44,432 nucleotides of DNA, taken from positions 1 through 44,432 of the forward strand of contig NZ_JAKZKX010000007.1 of assembly GCF_022808715.1 (NCBI RefSeq). Reading direction: 5' to 3'. Source of the DNA: Fundidesulfovibrio agrisoli (lineage in GTDB: Bacteria; Desulfobacterota; Desulfovibrionia; Desulfovibrionales; Desulfovibrionaceae). Of the stretch, positions 35,570-44,432 are shown one piece after another (the first letter of the stretch is position 1; every line of letters begins with the position of its first letter). A program made the translations under genes and the position numbers. The notes beneath the pieces are model-generated. The model had not been told where the DNA came from and searched no databases. It saw only the letters and a list, made by a program, of their open reading frames with translations.

Positions 35570-36796
35570 ATGGCCCCATTAGCTCACGACATCAGGCAAG
35601 CCTGCCGTTTTGAAAACCGCCTGGACATGCGCTGCGAGATCACGAACATGATCGAGCAGGCTCCTCCGGCCGTGCGCGTCGCTATCCTGCACCTGCTGGT
35701 CTCCATCAAGACCAGCCTCGACATCCTTGTGAAGCGCCCCGACTTCCTCGGCCTGGAAACCCCGGTAAGAAGCTGGGAGGAGCTGCTCACCTGCCTCACC
35801 GAGCTGCGCCTCGACCTGGACAGGGTGAAGTCCTCCCGTTTGGCCCGGCTGCGCCACTGCCACCCGCACTTCGTGGAGCTCGAGCACCGCTTCGAGCTGC
35901 TCAAGCGCGCCTACGAGCGCAGCACCCTGACCATCGAGATCATCTACGAGCTGATCGCCGCCGGGCAGGAATTCACCACGGCGGAAGAAGTGCTGGAGCA
36001 ATCGGGAGAGATACTTCTGCGCGAACTCGGGGCGGACCTGTTCGTCTGCCGCCTGCGCGACGAGGAAGGCAACTGGATCAACGTGGCCGCCTCCGACGCC
36101 GAGAACCGCCAGACCCCCATCTTCGTCTGGGCCATGGAGGACTCGCTCCCCAACCACCCCGTGATGCGCGCCGTGCACGAGCGCGGGGTGTTCCACGTGC
36201 TCTCCAACGACCTGCGCGGCCTGGAGCGCGGCGGCGAATCAGTGGACTGCATGGCCTACCAGGAGGGCTACCGCTCCCGCCTGGCCTTCCTGCTGCGCTC
36301 GGACTGCTACGCCTTCGGGGCCATCAACCTCTATTCGCACCAGCCCGCCTTCTTCGACCGCTACGACTCCCAGTTCCTGGCGGACGCCTCCAAGATCATC
36401 TCGCTCACCGTGGGGCGCCAACTCGAGGTCGGCAAGGACGCCCTGGCCAAGGCCGCTGGCGGCATGGCCCACGTGGGCAACAACGTGCTGGGCATCATGA
36501 TGAACTACAACGCCCTGGTCATGGAGGAGCTTGAATTCCTCGCCGGGGACGTGCGCGCCGCCCTGGAGCGCCCGCTGCCCAAGGAGGCCGAATCCCTGGC
36601 CGCCGAAGTCGGGGAGCTGCGCGACCTCCTCAAGGAGCTGGACCTGGAGCGCAAGGTCAACTCCCTCAAGGGTGTTGAGGAAGCCATCCTGCGCCTCAAG
36701 GCCGCCATCGAGAACCTGCTGGCCCAGGTGCACAAGCCCGTGATGATGCCCTACGTGCGGGGGCAGGAAGTGCTGGATCTGGAGCACACGGGCTAG
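35570..36796 (+). CDS. GAF-domain protein with histidine-kinase-like H-box, no ATPase
   Basis: A 408-residue protein. The N-terminal 110 residues are helical, a GAF-like domain runs about 130-285, and then comes KAAGGMAHVGNNVLGIMMNY around His301, resembling the H-box of kinases with HxxNN. A coiled-coil tail follows (about 320-395) and the protein ends without any N, G1 or G2 ATPase box. It could be a phosphotransfer or dimerisation scaffold, or a decayed kinase. The ATG at 35570 lacks a ribosome binding site, as does the next ATG at 35627, so the true start is unsure. It lies downstream of the sigma-54 site at 35332. Confidence 0.75.
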   Translation: MAPLAHDIRQACRFENRLDMRCEITNMIEQAPPAVRVAILHLLVSIKTSLDILVKRPDFLGLETPVRSWEELLTCLTELRLDLDRVKSSRLARLRHCHPHFVELEHRFELLKRAYERSTLTIEIIYELIAAGQEFTTAEEVLEQSGEILLRELGADLFVCRLRDEEGNWINVAASDAENRQTPIFVWAMEDSLPNHPVMRAVHERGVFHVLSNDLRGLERGGESVDCMAYQEGYRSRLAFLLRSDCYAFGAINLYSHQPAFFDRYDSQFLADASKIISLTVGRQLEVGKDALAKAAGGMAHVGNNVLGIMMNYNALVMEELEFLAGDVRAALERPLPKEAESLAAEVGELRDLLKELDLERKVNSLKGVEEAILRLKAAIENLLAQVHKPVMMPYVRGQEVLDLEHTG

Positions 36797-36807
36797 ACCC
36801 GCCTCCC

Positions 36808-36836
36808 TTGACAGCCCCTCCCCCCGTTGTTAGCTC
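36808..36836 (+). promoter_or_regulatory. Promoter of the hrcA-grpE unit
   Basis: TTGACA (36808-36813), a 17-bp spacer and TAGCTC (36831-36836). The predicted start near 36843 falls inside the CIRCE element, so bound HrcA would block initiation. Confidence 0.55.
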
Positions 36837-36837
36837 T

Positions 36838-36864
36838 CTGGCACTCTCAAGACCGGAGTGCCAA
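36838..36864 (+). promoter_or_regulatory. CIRCE operator
   Basis: CTGGCACTC, 9 bp, GAGTGCCAA. This matches TTAGCACTC-N9-GAGTGCTAA at 15 of 18 arm positions, with exact spacing. The right arm also overlaps GGAG (36855-36858), the likely ribosome binding site of hrcA. Confidence 0.8.
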
Positions 36865-36867
36865 CCC

Positions 36868-37908
36868 ATGCTGGACCAAGCCCTGACCCCGCGGGAAATC
36901 GAAGTCCTCACGGCCATCGTGGAGGACTACATCGCCAAGGCGCAGCCCGTTGGCTCCCGCACGGTCTCCAAGTCCGGCAGGTCGCACCTCTCCCCGGCCT
37001 CCATCCGCAACACCATGTCCGACCTGACGGACAAGGGCTACCTGGCCCAGCCGCACACCTCGGCCGGGCGCGTGCCCACGCCCCTGGCCTTCCGCCTCTA
37101 CCTGGACCAGGTGATGCAGCTGCGCCCCCTGGCCGTGCCCACCCAGCAGATGATGCAGGCCCAGCTCGGCAACGCCGGCCTTGAGATAGACGACATGCTG
37201 CGCCACGCCTCGCGCCTGCTCTCGCGCGTCTCCAACCAGGTGTGCATGGTGCTCGCGCCCAGGCACTCGCAGGCCCTGTGGCGGCAGATCGATTTCGTGC
37301 TCCTGCGCCCCGGGCTGGTCATGGCCATCCTGGTGCTGCAGGGCGGGCTGGTGCAGAAGCGCGTGGTCAGCGTCGCGGAGGACATCCGCGCCGACGATCT
37401 GGTGCACTTCGGCAACTACCTGAACCATCATTTCCAGAACCTCACCGTGGCCCAGGTGCGCTCCCGCATCATCGCGGAGATGGGCGCGGCCGAGCGCGAG
37501 CTGTCCTCCCTCACGGGGCGGGCCATGCGCCTGGCCATGGACGCCTTCTCCGCCACGGAGACGCCCGAGGTGTTCGTGGAGGGCACGCTGAACATGCTCT
37601 CCCAGCCGGAGTTCTCCGACATCGCGGCCATGCGCGACATCCTCAAGGCCCTGGAGGATCGCACCCGCCTGCTGGAGGTTCTGGACAAGACCATGGACGA
37701 ATACCGCACCGTGGTCGTCCTCGGCGAGGAGGCCAAGGTGGGCGACCTGGCCGCCTGCGGCCTGGTGAGCGCGCCCTACGGCCCGCAAGGCGCGCCGCTG
37801 GGCTCCGTGAGCGTGATCGGGCCCATCCGCATGGACTACGCCGAGGTGGTGCCCCTTGTGGATTACACCGCCCGGCTGATATCGACCATGCTGGGCCGCC
37901 ATTTCTAG
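36868..37908 (+). CDS. hrcA: Heat-inducible transcription repressor HrcA
   Basis: A 346-residue repressor that binds CIRCE and is kept active by GroEL. The N-terminal winged helix is clear: LTPREIEVLTAIVEDYIAKA and the recognition region LSPASIRNTMSDLTDKGYL. The GAF-like and dimerisation regions follow, with IGPIRMDYAEVVPLVDYTA near the end. The start is the ATG right after CIRCE; an in-frame ATG further upstream would lie within the promoter and is rejected. grpE follows after 50 bp. Self-repression through the overlapping CIRCE is expected. Confidence 0.95.
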   Translation: MLDQALTPREIEVLTAIVEDYIAKAQPVGSRTVSKSGRSHLSPASIRNTMSDLTDKGYLAQPHTSAGRVPTPLAFRLYLDQVMQLRPLAVPTQQMMQAQLGNAGLEIDDMLRHASRLLSRVSNQVCMVLAPRHSQALWRQIDFVLLRPGLVMAILVLQGGLVQKRVVSVAEDIRADDLVHFGNYLNHHFQNLTVAQVRSRIIAEMGAAERELSSLTGRAMRLAMDAFSATETPEVFVEGTLNMLSQPEFSDIAAMRDILKALEDRTRLLEVLDKTMDEYRTVVVLGEEAKVGDLAACGLVSAPYGPQGAPLGSVSVIGPIRMDYAEVVPLVDYTARLISTMLGRHF

Positions 37909-37958
37909 CCCGCCCCCCAGGCCGCAAAGCATTTCCAAGCATTATCAAGGAGCGATGC

Positions 37959-38474
37959 ATGACGCTTGAAAACGATACCCCCGAAACCCCGGCCGAAGAG
38001 GCCGCCCCCCTGACCCCCGAAGAGGAGATCGCCGCGCTCAAGCAGGCCGTGGCCGCCGAGACCGACAAGCGCCTGCGCGCCCTGGCCGACGCCGAGAACC
38101 TCAAGAAGCGCCTGATCCGGGAGAAGGAGGAGTTCGTCAAGTTCGCCGCCGAAGGCGTGCTGGCCGACCTGCTGCCCGTGCTGGACAACCTGGACCTGGC
38201 CCTGGCCCACGGCCGCACCGTGGCCGCCTGCAAGGACGTGGTCATGGGCGTGGACATGACCCGCAAGATCTTCCTGGACACCCTGGCCCGCCATGGCCTT
38301 GAGCCCTGCGGCCAGGCGGGCGAGGAATTCAACCCCGAGTTCCACGAGGCCGTGGGCATGCAGCCCGGCGGCAAGACGCCCCCCAACCACGTGATCCAGG
38401 TCATGCTCTCGGGCTACCGCCTGCGCGGACGCCTGCTGCGCCCGGCCAAGGTGCTGGTGAGCCAGGGGGAATAA
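37959..38474 (+). CDS. grpE: Nucleotide exchange factor GrpE
   Basis: A 171-residue GrpE, the ADP-release factor for DnaK. An acidic unstructured N terminus (Pro/Glu-rich, about 1-25) leads into the long dimer-forming coiled coil (LRALADAENLKKRLIREKEE). The C-terminal beta-wing contains FNPEFHEAVGM and VMLSGYRLRGRLLRPAKVLV, all standard. AAGGAG precedes the ATG. It is co-transcribed with hrcA; dnaK follows 158 bp later with its own promoter. Confidence 0.95.
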   Translation: MTLENDTPETPAEEAAPLTPEEEIAALKQAVAAETDKRLRALADAENLKKRLIREKEEFVKFAAEGVLADLLPVLDNLDLALAHGRTVAACKDVVMGVDMTRKIFLDTLARHGLEPCGQAGEEFNPEFHEAVGMQPGGKTPPNHVIQVMLSGYRLRGRLLRPAKVLVSQGE

Positions 38475-38499
38475 TCCCGCTATTTTCGGGGTGTACCCC

Positions 38500-38527
38500 T
38501 TTACACACCGATTATCCGACTTATTAT
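38500..38527 (+). promoter_or_regulatory. Separate promoter for dnaK
   Basis: TTTACA (38500-38505), a 16-bp spacer and TATTAT (38522-38527). The predicted start near 38534 gives a leader of about 100 nt containing the hairpin GCGCCCG/CGGGCGC (about 38541-38559). No CIRCE is seen here. Confidence 0.55.
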
Positions 38528-38632
38528 CGGGTCTCGAAGCGCCCGCCCAGCGGGCGCAACTTATGAGAAGACATAATCCGGTTCCCAAGCGACACCGGTA
38601 GACATCACCCCCCTCAAGGAGGAACGGATTCA

Positions 38633-40549
<1,917 letters not shown>

Positions 40550-40579
40550 CCGCGCCGACGCGACTACAGAGATGACGAG

Positions 40580-40611
40580 GCCCGGCCGGGGAAACCCGGC
40601 CGGGCTTTTTT
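40580..40611 (+). terminator. Intrinsic terminator after dnaK
   Basis: GCCCGGCCGGG, loop GAAA, CCCGGCCGGGC (40580-40605), then six T. Confidence 0.92.
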
Positions 40612-40640
40612 AGTAGGGAGAGCGAAGAGAAGAGGGATGT

Positions 40641-40699
40641 GCCTCCGGCGGCCAGGGGCGCTGCCCCTGGACCCCGCGAGAGGGAGTTCCTCCCTCTCG
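40641..40699. repeat. Palindromic intergenic unit
   Basis: GCCTCCGGCGG, then stem CCAGGGGC/GCCCCTGG (40652-40670, loop GCT), then a perfect stem CGAGAGGGAG/CTCCCTCTCG (40677-40699, loop TTC). The latter 23 bases recur exactly at 41324-41346. It is in the same family as the units at 143-165 and 41443-41463. Confidence 0.6.
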
Positions 40700-40744
40700 A
40701 CTCCCTTTCGGCTTCGCGCCGGGCGCGGTTACGAGCCGACCGTG

Positions 40745-41053
40745 CTAGTAGGTGTTGGCCAGGCAGACCCAGCCGAACTGCTTGGAGCCGGGCACTTCAA
40801 CGTAGGCCCAGCCCTCGCCGTCGTTCCACCAGACGTTGAGCGGCTGATTGTGCGCGAGCTTCATGACCACGCCGCTGGTGGTGCCCTGCCCGTCGCGCAG
40901 GGGCAGGTCGGTGAAGCCAGCGCGCACGACCTTGCCCGTGTTGGAGCCGATCATGGCGGGCTCAACGTACAGGGCCGAGGCCGGAAGCGCGTAAAGGACC
41001 GTCGCCACGATGGCGCACGCCACCCCAACCAACCATTTGCGATTGCGATTCAT
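40745..41053 (-). CDS. Exported SH3-like domain protein
   Basis: A 102-residue protein with a signal peptide (about 1-28, cut near ASA) and one bacterial SH3-like domain. Typical elements are the short strands KVVRAGFTDLPLRDG, the SGVVMKLAHNQPLNVWW segment and the closing GWAYVEVPGSKQFGWV. Such domains bind peptidoglycan or peptides in the envelope. AAGGAGA precedes the ATG. It is alone, convergent with dnaK beyond a repeat unit. The specific ligand is unknown. Confidence 0.8.
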   Translation of the reverse strand: MNRNRKWLVGVACAIVATVLYALPASALYVEPAMIGSNTGKVVRAGFTDLPLRDGQGTTSGVVMKLAHNQPLNVWWNDGEGWAYVEVPGSKQFGWVCLANTY

Positions 41054-41496
41054 GAGGTTCTCCTTGGGGTTAGAATTGAGGCCGGAGCGCGGCGCTTAAC
41101 GCGCCGGTCGCCCGGTCACGCTCTCCTCGCACATACAGCAGTGAGAAGGTGGGATCAGCTCCAATTCTATACGGAATGCGCGCGTGATGGGCAAGAATCT
41201 TGTGAGGCCCTTTGCGGGAGGAACGGACTGGCGGGGTGAACCAGATGCCCGGGGCGGATGCCCGGGGCAGATTCACGAGGCGGGCGCACGAGGCGGAGCT
41301 GGGTGGCGCCGCCCTGGCCCCCGCGAGAGGGAGTTCCTCCCTCTCGACTTCGCGGGGGACAAGTACTGTTGGGTTTTCCTTCGTCCCGTGGTCGCCAACC
41401 GCAGAAGTAGGACGAAAAAGAGGCTCGTAATAATATGGGGTTCCAAAGGGCGAAGCCCTTTGGCCGCCGGAGGCCTTCTCCCCCCAGCGCTCTCTC
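41054..41496. repeat. Gene-free region with two palindromic units
   Basis: No gene is supported. Stem CGAGAGGGAG/CTCCCTCTCG (41324-41346) is nested in an outer CCCCCGCG/CGCGGGGG repeat. CCAAAGGGC/GCCCTTTGG (41443-41463, loop GAA) is followed by CCGCCGGAGGCC. The first 120 bases presumably hold the SH3-protein promoter, but no clear boxes are seen. Confidence 0.55.
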
Positions 41497-42027
41497 CTAC
41501 CCCAGCCTGTCCGCCAGCCGCCGCAGCAGCGTCGCGGCCTTGGCCCGGATGCCTACACGGGACTTTCGCGCAGCACCGCCGTGCCCGGCCAGTTCCGGCA
41601 GCCGCTCCAGGATGGCCCTGGCGGCGATCTCGGCCCCGGCGCGGGTCAGCCCCGCGCAGTGCGAGAAATGCTCCTTGGGCTTGCCCTTCACGTGCTTCGT
41701 CAGCACCCGGCAGCAGGAGGAGGCGTGCGCGCCCTTGAACCTGTCGTGAATCTCCCGCGAGACGCGGCGCACTTCGGCGGAGGGAAGCTTCCCGGAAAGA
41801 AACCACGAGGCCGCCAGCACCGCGCCGGACATGGCCCCGCAGGCGCACCCGGCCTCGCCCAGGCCCTGGCCGAAGCCCATGGCCAGGCCTCTGGCCCGCT
41901 CGCGCGGGAGCCCGCCGCCCAGGGCATCGTTCAGGGCGCAGAAGATGGCCTCGGCGCAGTACATCTCGCGGGAGAGAAACAAACCCTTCGCAACGTCCGC
42001 AATGTTTCCGATCAGCACTTCATGCAT
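41497..42027 (-). CDS. C_GCAxxG_C_C family protein
   Basis: A 176-residue protein of the cysteine-rich C_GCAxxG_C_C family, often found in anaerobes and related to a domain of split-Soret cytochrome. The motif cysteines are visible: MYCAEAIF, then EAGCACGAMSGAVLA (the GCAxxG core as GCACGAMSG), SSCCRV and HCAGL. These probably bind a metal or a redox cofactor, but no haem CXXCH is present. The start at MHEVLIG is chosen because the upstream part is unlike the family; its ribosome binding site is weak. It is divergent from the LppC-like gene. Confidence 0.8.
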   Translation of the reverse strand: MHEVLIGNIADVAKGLFLSREMYCAEAIFCALNDALGGGLPRERARGLAMGFGQGLGEAGCACGAMSGAVLAASWFLSGKLPSAEVRRVSREIHDRFKGAHASSCCRVLTKHVKGKPKEHFSHCAGLTRAGAEIAARAILERLPELAGHGGAARKSRVGIRAKAATLLRRLADRLG

Positions 42028-42180
42028 GCACACTGGGTGGCAGCAGCGGCCGTAAAATGCAACCCAGGTTTTTCCGATGTCTCGCGGCCCTCTCCATCGC
42101 GCCCCCCAATCCTTGATTTGAGGCCCAAGCGGAGCTACAAGAGGCAAATCCCACGCACATCCTCACAAGGGTTCACCCGC

Positions 42181-44301
42181 ATGAGCACCACCCGCACTTT
42201 CAGCGTGCTTTTCATCCTGCTTCTTTTCGCCCTCTCCGGCTGCACGGGCTTCAACCTGGGTCCCGACACCCCGCCCACCAACGCCCAGGAGCAGGCAGCG
42301 CTCCAGAACAAGGCCGACGAGGCCTGGCATGCCGGTAAAAGGGAACGCGCCCTGAGCCTCTACCAACTGGTGCTGCAAGGCCAGGCCCTCACCCGCGAGG
42401 CCAAGCTGCTGGCCCTGGAGCGCTCCGCCCGCCTCGCCCTGGACCTGGACCGCGGCCCCGAGGCCAAGCAGGCCCTGGAGACCTGGGCCTCCGTGGAGCC
42501 CAAGGCCAAGTCCACCTGGGAGTGGACCGAGCTGATGGTGGCGGCCATGGACCGCTCCGGGCAGGACCGCCAGGCCGAGGAGCTGCTGGCCAAGATCATC
42601 CAGACCAGGGGAGCGGCTTTTTCCTTCACCAGCCAGGCGGGCATCGAGCTGGCCCGGCGCTACGCCTCCCGCGATTTCGCCAGCCAGGCCGCCCAGGTGC
42701 TGCGCACGCTGCACGCCAAGGCCCCCAACCGCAAGGCCCGCGCCCAATACGAGGCCGACACCGCGCGCATGTTCTCCAAGCTGAGCCCCAAGGGTTTGAC
42801 CGCCATGCTGAGCACGGTCAACGAGGCCAACCACAACGTCTTCCCCTACAACCTGGCCGCCTTCGAGGACGCGCGCCGCACCGCCCTGTACAACCCCGGC
42901 GAGATGGGCAAGGCGCAGGAGCTGGCCGACAGGCTGGCCAAGTCCTCCGACCTGGCCGACAGGGGCCTGCCCGGCCGCATCCTGGCCAAGGGCGTCGAGG
43001 CCGCCACGGGCGCCGTGGCCGAGGCCCCGCCCCTGCCCGAGAAGGATGTGGAGCCGGTGAAGCCGGGCTCCGTCTCCGTGGCCATGCTCCTGCCCCAGAC
43101 CGGGCAGCTGCGCGGGCTGGCGGGCAAGGTGCTGGCCGGGGCCAACGCGGCCAAGGCCCAGCTGGCGGCCCAGGGCATCCAGGTGGACATCCGCGTCATC
43201 AACACCGACGACCCCAACTACGTGGACCAGCTGGTGGCCCTGCCCCATGAGGTCATGCTCGTGGGCGGCCCCATGCACACCAGCTACTTCAAGAACCTGC
43301 CCCAGAGCGGCGAACTCTCCCGCCGGGTGTTCCTCTCCTTCACGCCCGAGGTGGCCGACGCCGAGGAAGGCAAGCAGATCTGGCGCTTCTTCTGGAGCCC
43401 GGCCGACGAGGTCAACGCCGTGCTGAACCTGCCCATCGAGGAGGGCCTGAACAAGTTCGGCGTGCTCTACCCCGAGGACCGCATGGGCAAGCGCCTGGCC
43501 GACGCCTTCACCTCCGCCGTGGCCGCCCGCGGCGGCGAGGTGACATCCATCCAGCCCTACCCCCCGCAGGACGTGCCCAAGTGGGGCGAGATCGTGCGCA
43601 CCATGGTCAGGGCCACGCCCAAGGGCACGGACGGCAAGAGCTTCAACGTGCGCCCGGACTTCCAGGCCGTGTTCATCCCGGACGAGCTCCAGCGCGCCGA
43701 CCACATCATCGGCCAGTTGCAGTACTACCAGGCCGACTCGCTCATCATCCTGGGCCCCCAGCTTTGGACCGAGGCCCTGGGCGGCGCGCAGAAGCCCAAC
43801 ATCTCCCCGCCCAACTACCGCTACGCCTTCTGCTCCGGGGCCTGGTGGGCGCAGTCGCCCTCCAAGGCGGTGGGCGAGCTGCGCACCCAACTGGCCAGGG
43901 ACAAACAGGGCGAGCCCGATTTCTGGAGCGCCCTTGGCTTCGACTTCATCCGCCTGGCCGCCAACACGGGGGCCATGCCCAAGGACCCGGCCCCCTCCGA
44001 GGTCACCGCCCGCCTCAACGAGGCCTCCAAGAAGATGGAATGGGCCCTGGCCCCCATCACCTGGGACGGCTCCGGGCACGCGCGCATGGCCATGCACTTC
44101 CTGCGCCCCTCGGTGGAGGGGCTGGCCGCCGTGGACCGCGAGGGCTTCAAGGAGCGCCTGGACGCCGCGACCAACAAGCCCGCCGCGGGCGCCGTGCCTC
44201 CGGCCGCTCCGGGGACTATCCAGGCTGCTCCAGGCCAGGCCGCTCCGGCTCCGGGCCAAGCTCCGGCCCCCATGAGGCCCGCCCCGGCTCCGGCCCAATA
44301 G
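42181..44301 (+). CDS. LppC-like lipoprotein (penicillin-binding protein activator)
   Basis: A 706-residue lipoprotein. The signal peptide ends in a lipobox LSGC, giving an acylated cysteine near residue 21. The N-terminal 270 residues are helical repeats of TPR type. A type I periplasmic-binding-like domain (about 295-650) follows, with SVAMLLPQTGQLRGLAGKVL and GVLYPEDRMGKRLADAF, the LppC/LpoA pattern. The C terminus is a Pro/Ala/Gln-rich tail. LpoA relatives activate peptidoglycan synthases from the outer membrane; that role is inferred. Its start is the ATG at 42181. Confidence 0.85.
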   Translation: MSTTRTFSVLFILLLFALSGCTGFNLGPDTPPTNAQEQAALQNKADEAWHAGKRERALSLYQLVLQGQALTREAKLLALERSARLALDLDRGPEAKQALETWASVEPKAKSTWEWTELMVAAMDRSGQDRQAEELLAKIIQTRGAAFSFTSQAGIELARRYASRDFASQAAQVLRTLHAKAPNRKARAQYEADTARMFSKLSPKGLTAMLSTVNEANHNVFPYNLAAFEDARRTALYNPGEMGKAQELADRLAKSSDLADRGLPGRILAKGVEAATGAVAEAPPLPEKDVEPVKPGSVSVAMLLPQTGQLRGLAGKVLAGANAAKAQLAAQGIQVDIRVINTDDPNYVDQLVALPHEVMLVGGPMHTSYFKNLPQSGELSRRVFLSFTPEVADAEEGKQIWRFFWSPADEVNAVLNLPIEEGLNKFGVLYPEDRMGKRLADAFTSAVAARGGEVTSIQPYPPQDVPKWGEIVRTMVRATPKGTDGKSFNVRPDFQAVFIPDELQRADHIIGQLQYYQADSLIILGPQLWTEALGGAQKPNISPPNYRYAFCSGAWWAQSPSKAVGELRTQLARDKQGEPDFWSALGFDFIRLAANTGAMPKDPAPSEVTARLNEASKKMEWALAPITWDGSGHARMAMHFLRPSVEGLAAVDREGFKERLDAATNKPAAGAVPPAAPGTIQAAPGQAAPAPGQAPAPMRPAPAPAQ

Positions 44302-44432
44302 AGTCCGGCCCTTAAAGAGTCCGGATCAAGAGAACCGGACGCCATACCGCCACGCCAGAAGCGGGGGCGCCCCCCCGGGCGGCCGCCCGGGGTGGGGGCC
44401 AAACCCCCCCAACCGAAAAACCAGGGGGTGGG
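44302..44432. other. Trailing region, G/C-rich and low complexity
   Basis: GTCCGG/CCGGAC can pair at about 44319-44340, a possible weak terminator. Bases from about 44360 on are C-runs and G-runs around a CCCGGGCGGCCGCCCGGG palindrome. No gene is present. Confidence 0.4.

Noticed and set aside
38475-38632. Second CIRCE element before dnaK
   Set aside because: Palindromic bits occur but none resembles GCACTC-N9-GAGTGC.
42163-44298. 711-codon minus-strand frame opposite the LppC-like gene
   Set aside because: Shadow of a well-supported lipoprotein gene; composition is typical of antisense GC-rich frames.

Overview
This window looks like a chromosomal fragment of a high-GC sulfate-reducing deltaproteobacterium of the Desulfovibrionaceae type. 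The inference rests on gene content: a hemerythrin fused to a diguanylate cyclase, a CXXCH cytochrome, a kinase with a predicted c-type haem sensor domain, a C_GCAxxG_C_C protein and a TrpX-type ABC importer, all with strong GC bias at third codon positions. There are no rRNA genes, insertion sequences, phage genes or CRISPR arrays, so this is mostly core chromosome with small accessory patches. The last 90 bases are low-complexity G/C sequence and may be a contig end.

Layout. 1-2760: miaB, a bifunctional-nuclease-family gene and a PHP-domain gene form a minus-strand operon, after a leading stretch of palindromic intergenic repeats. 2866-3541: a type II toxin-antitoxin pair behind an operator palindrome. 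3555-5290: an overlapping kinase pair (P-loop APS-kinase-like plus APH-like). 5414-7033: diguanylate cyclase-hemerythrin. 7426-8986: cytochrome, cutA and a PfkB sugar/nucleoside kinase. 9100-12284: HhH-GPD glycosylase, then a CtpA-type S41 protease with a divergent polysaccharide deacetylase. 12464-15368: a three-gene ABC importer. 15456-16680: ndk and proC. 17129-19069: two divergent Ser/Thr-rich proteins sharing a repeat module. 19515-20750: cold-shock protein and cbiB. 20816-26026: autotransporter and a PAS-type chemoreceptor. 26162-27210: trmL, a small exported repeat protein and tRNA-Val. 27340-29225: rfbB and rfbD. 29319-34555: haem-sensor histidine kinase, sigma-54 response regulator and exported phytase-like protein. 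34644-36796: dual-specificity phosphatase and a GAF protein with a histidine-kinase-like H-box but no ATPase. 36838-40549: CIRCE-hrcA-grpE-dnaK. 40745-44301: SH3 protein, C_GCAxxG_C_C protein and an LppC-like lipoprotein.

The most promising undescribed system is the divergent pair at 17129-19069. The proteins share a roughly 66-residue module, once in one and twice in the other. Both lack cysteine, tryptophan and a cleavable signal peptide. The genes are separated by an AT-rich spacer holding a near-consensus sigma-28 promoter for the left gene and a sigma-54 promoter for the right gene, which points to late flagellar regulation and perhaps export by the flagellar secretion apparatus. Other candidates are a consensus sigma-54 promoter at 35332-35348 that drives a structured region with no convincing gene, and a palindromic element of about 120 bp present twice, each time 1 nt after a stop codon and in the same orientation to the upstream gene.
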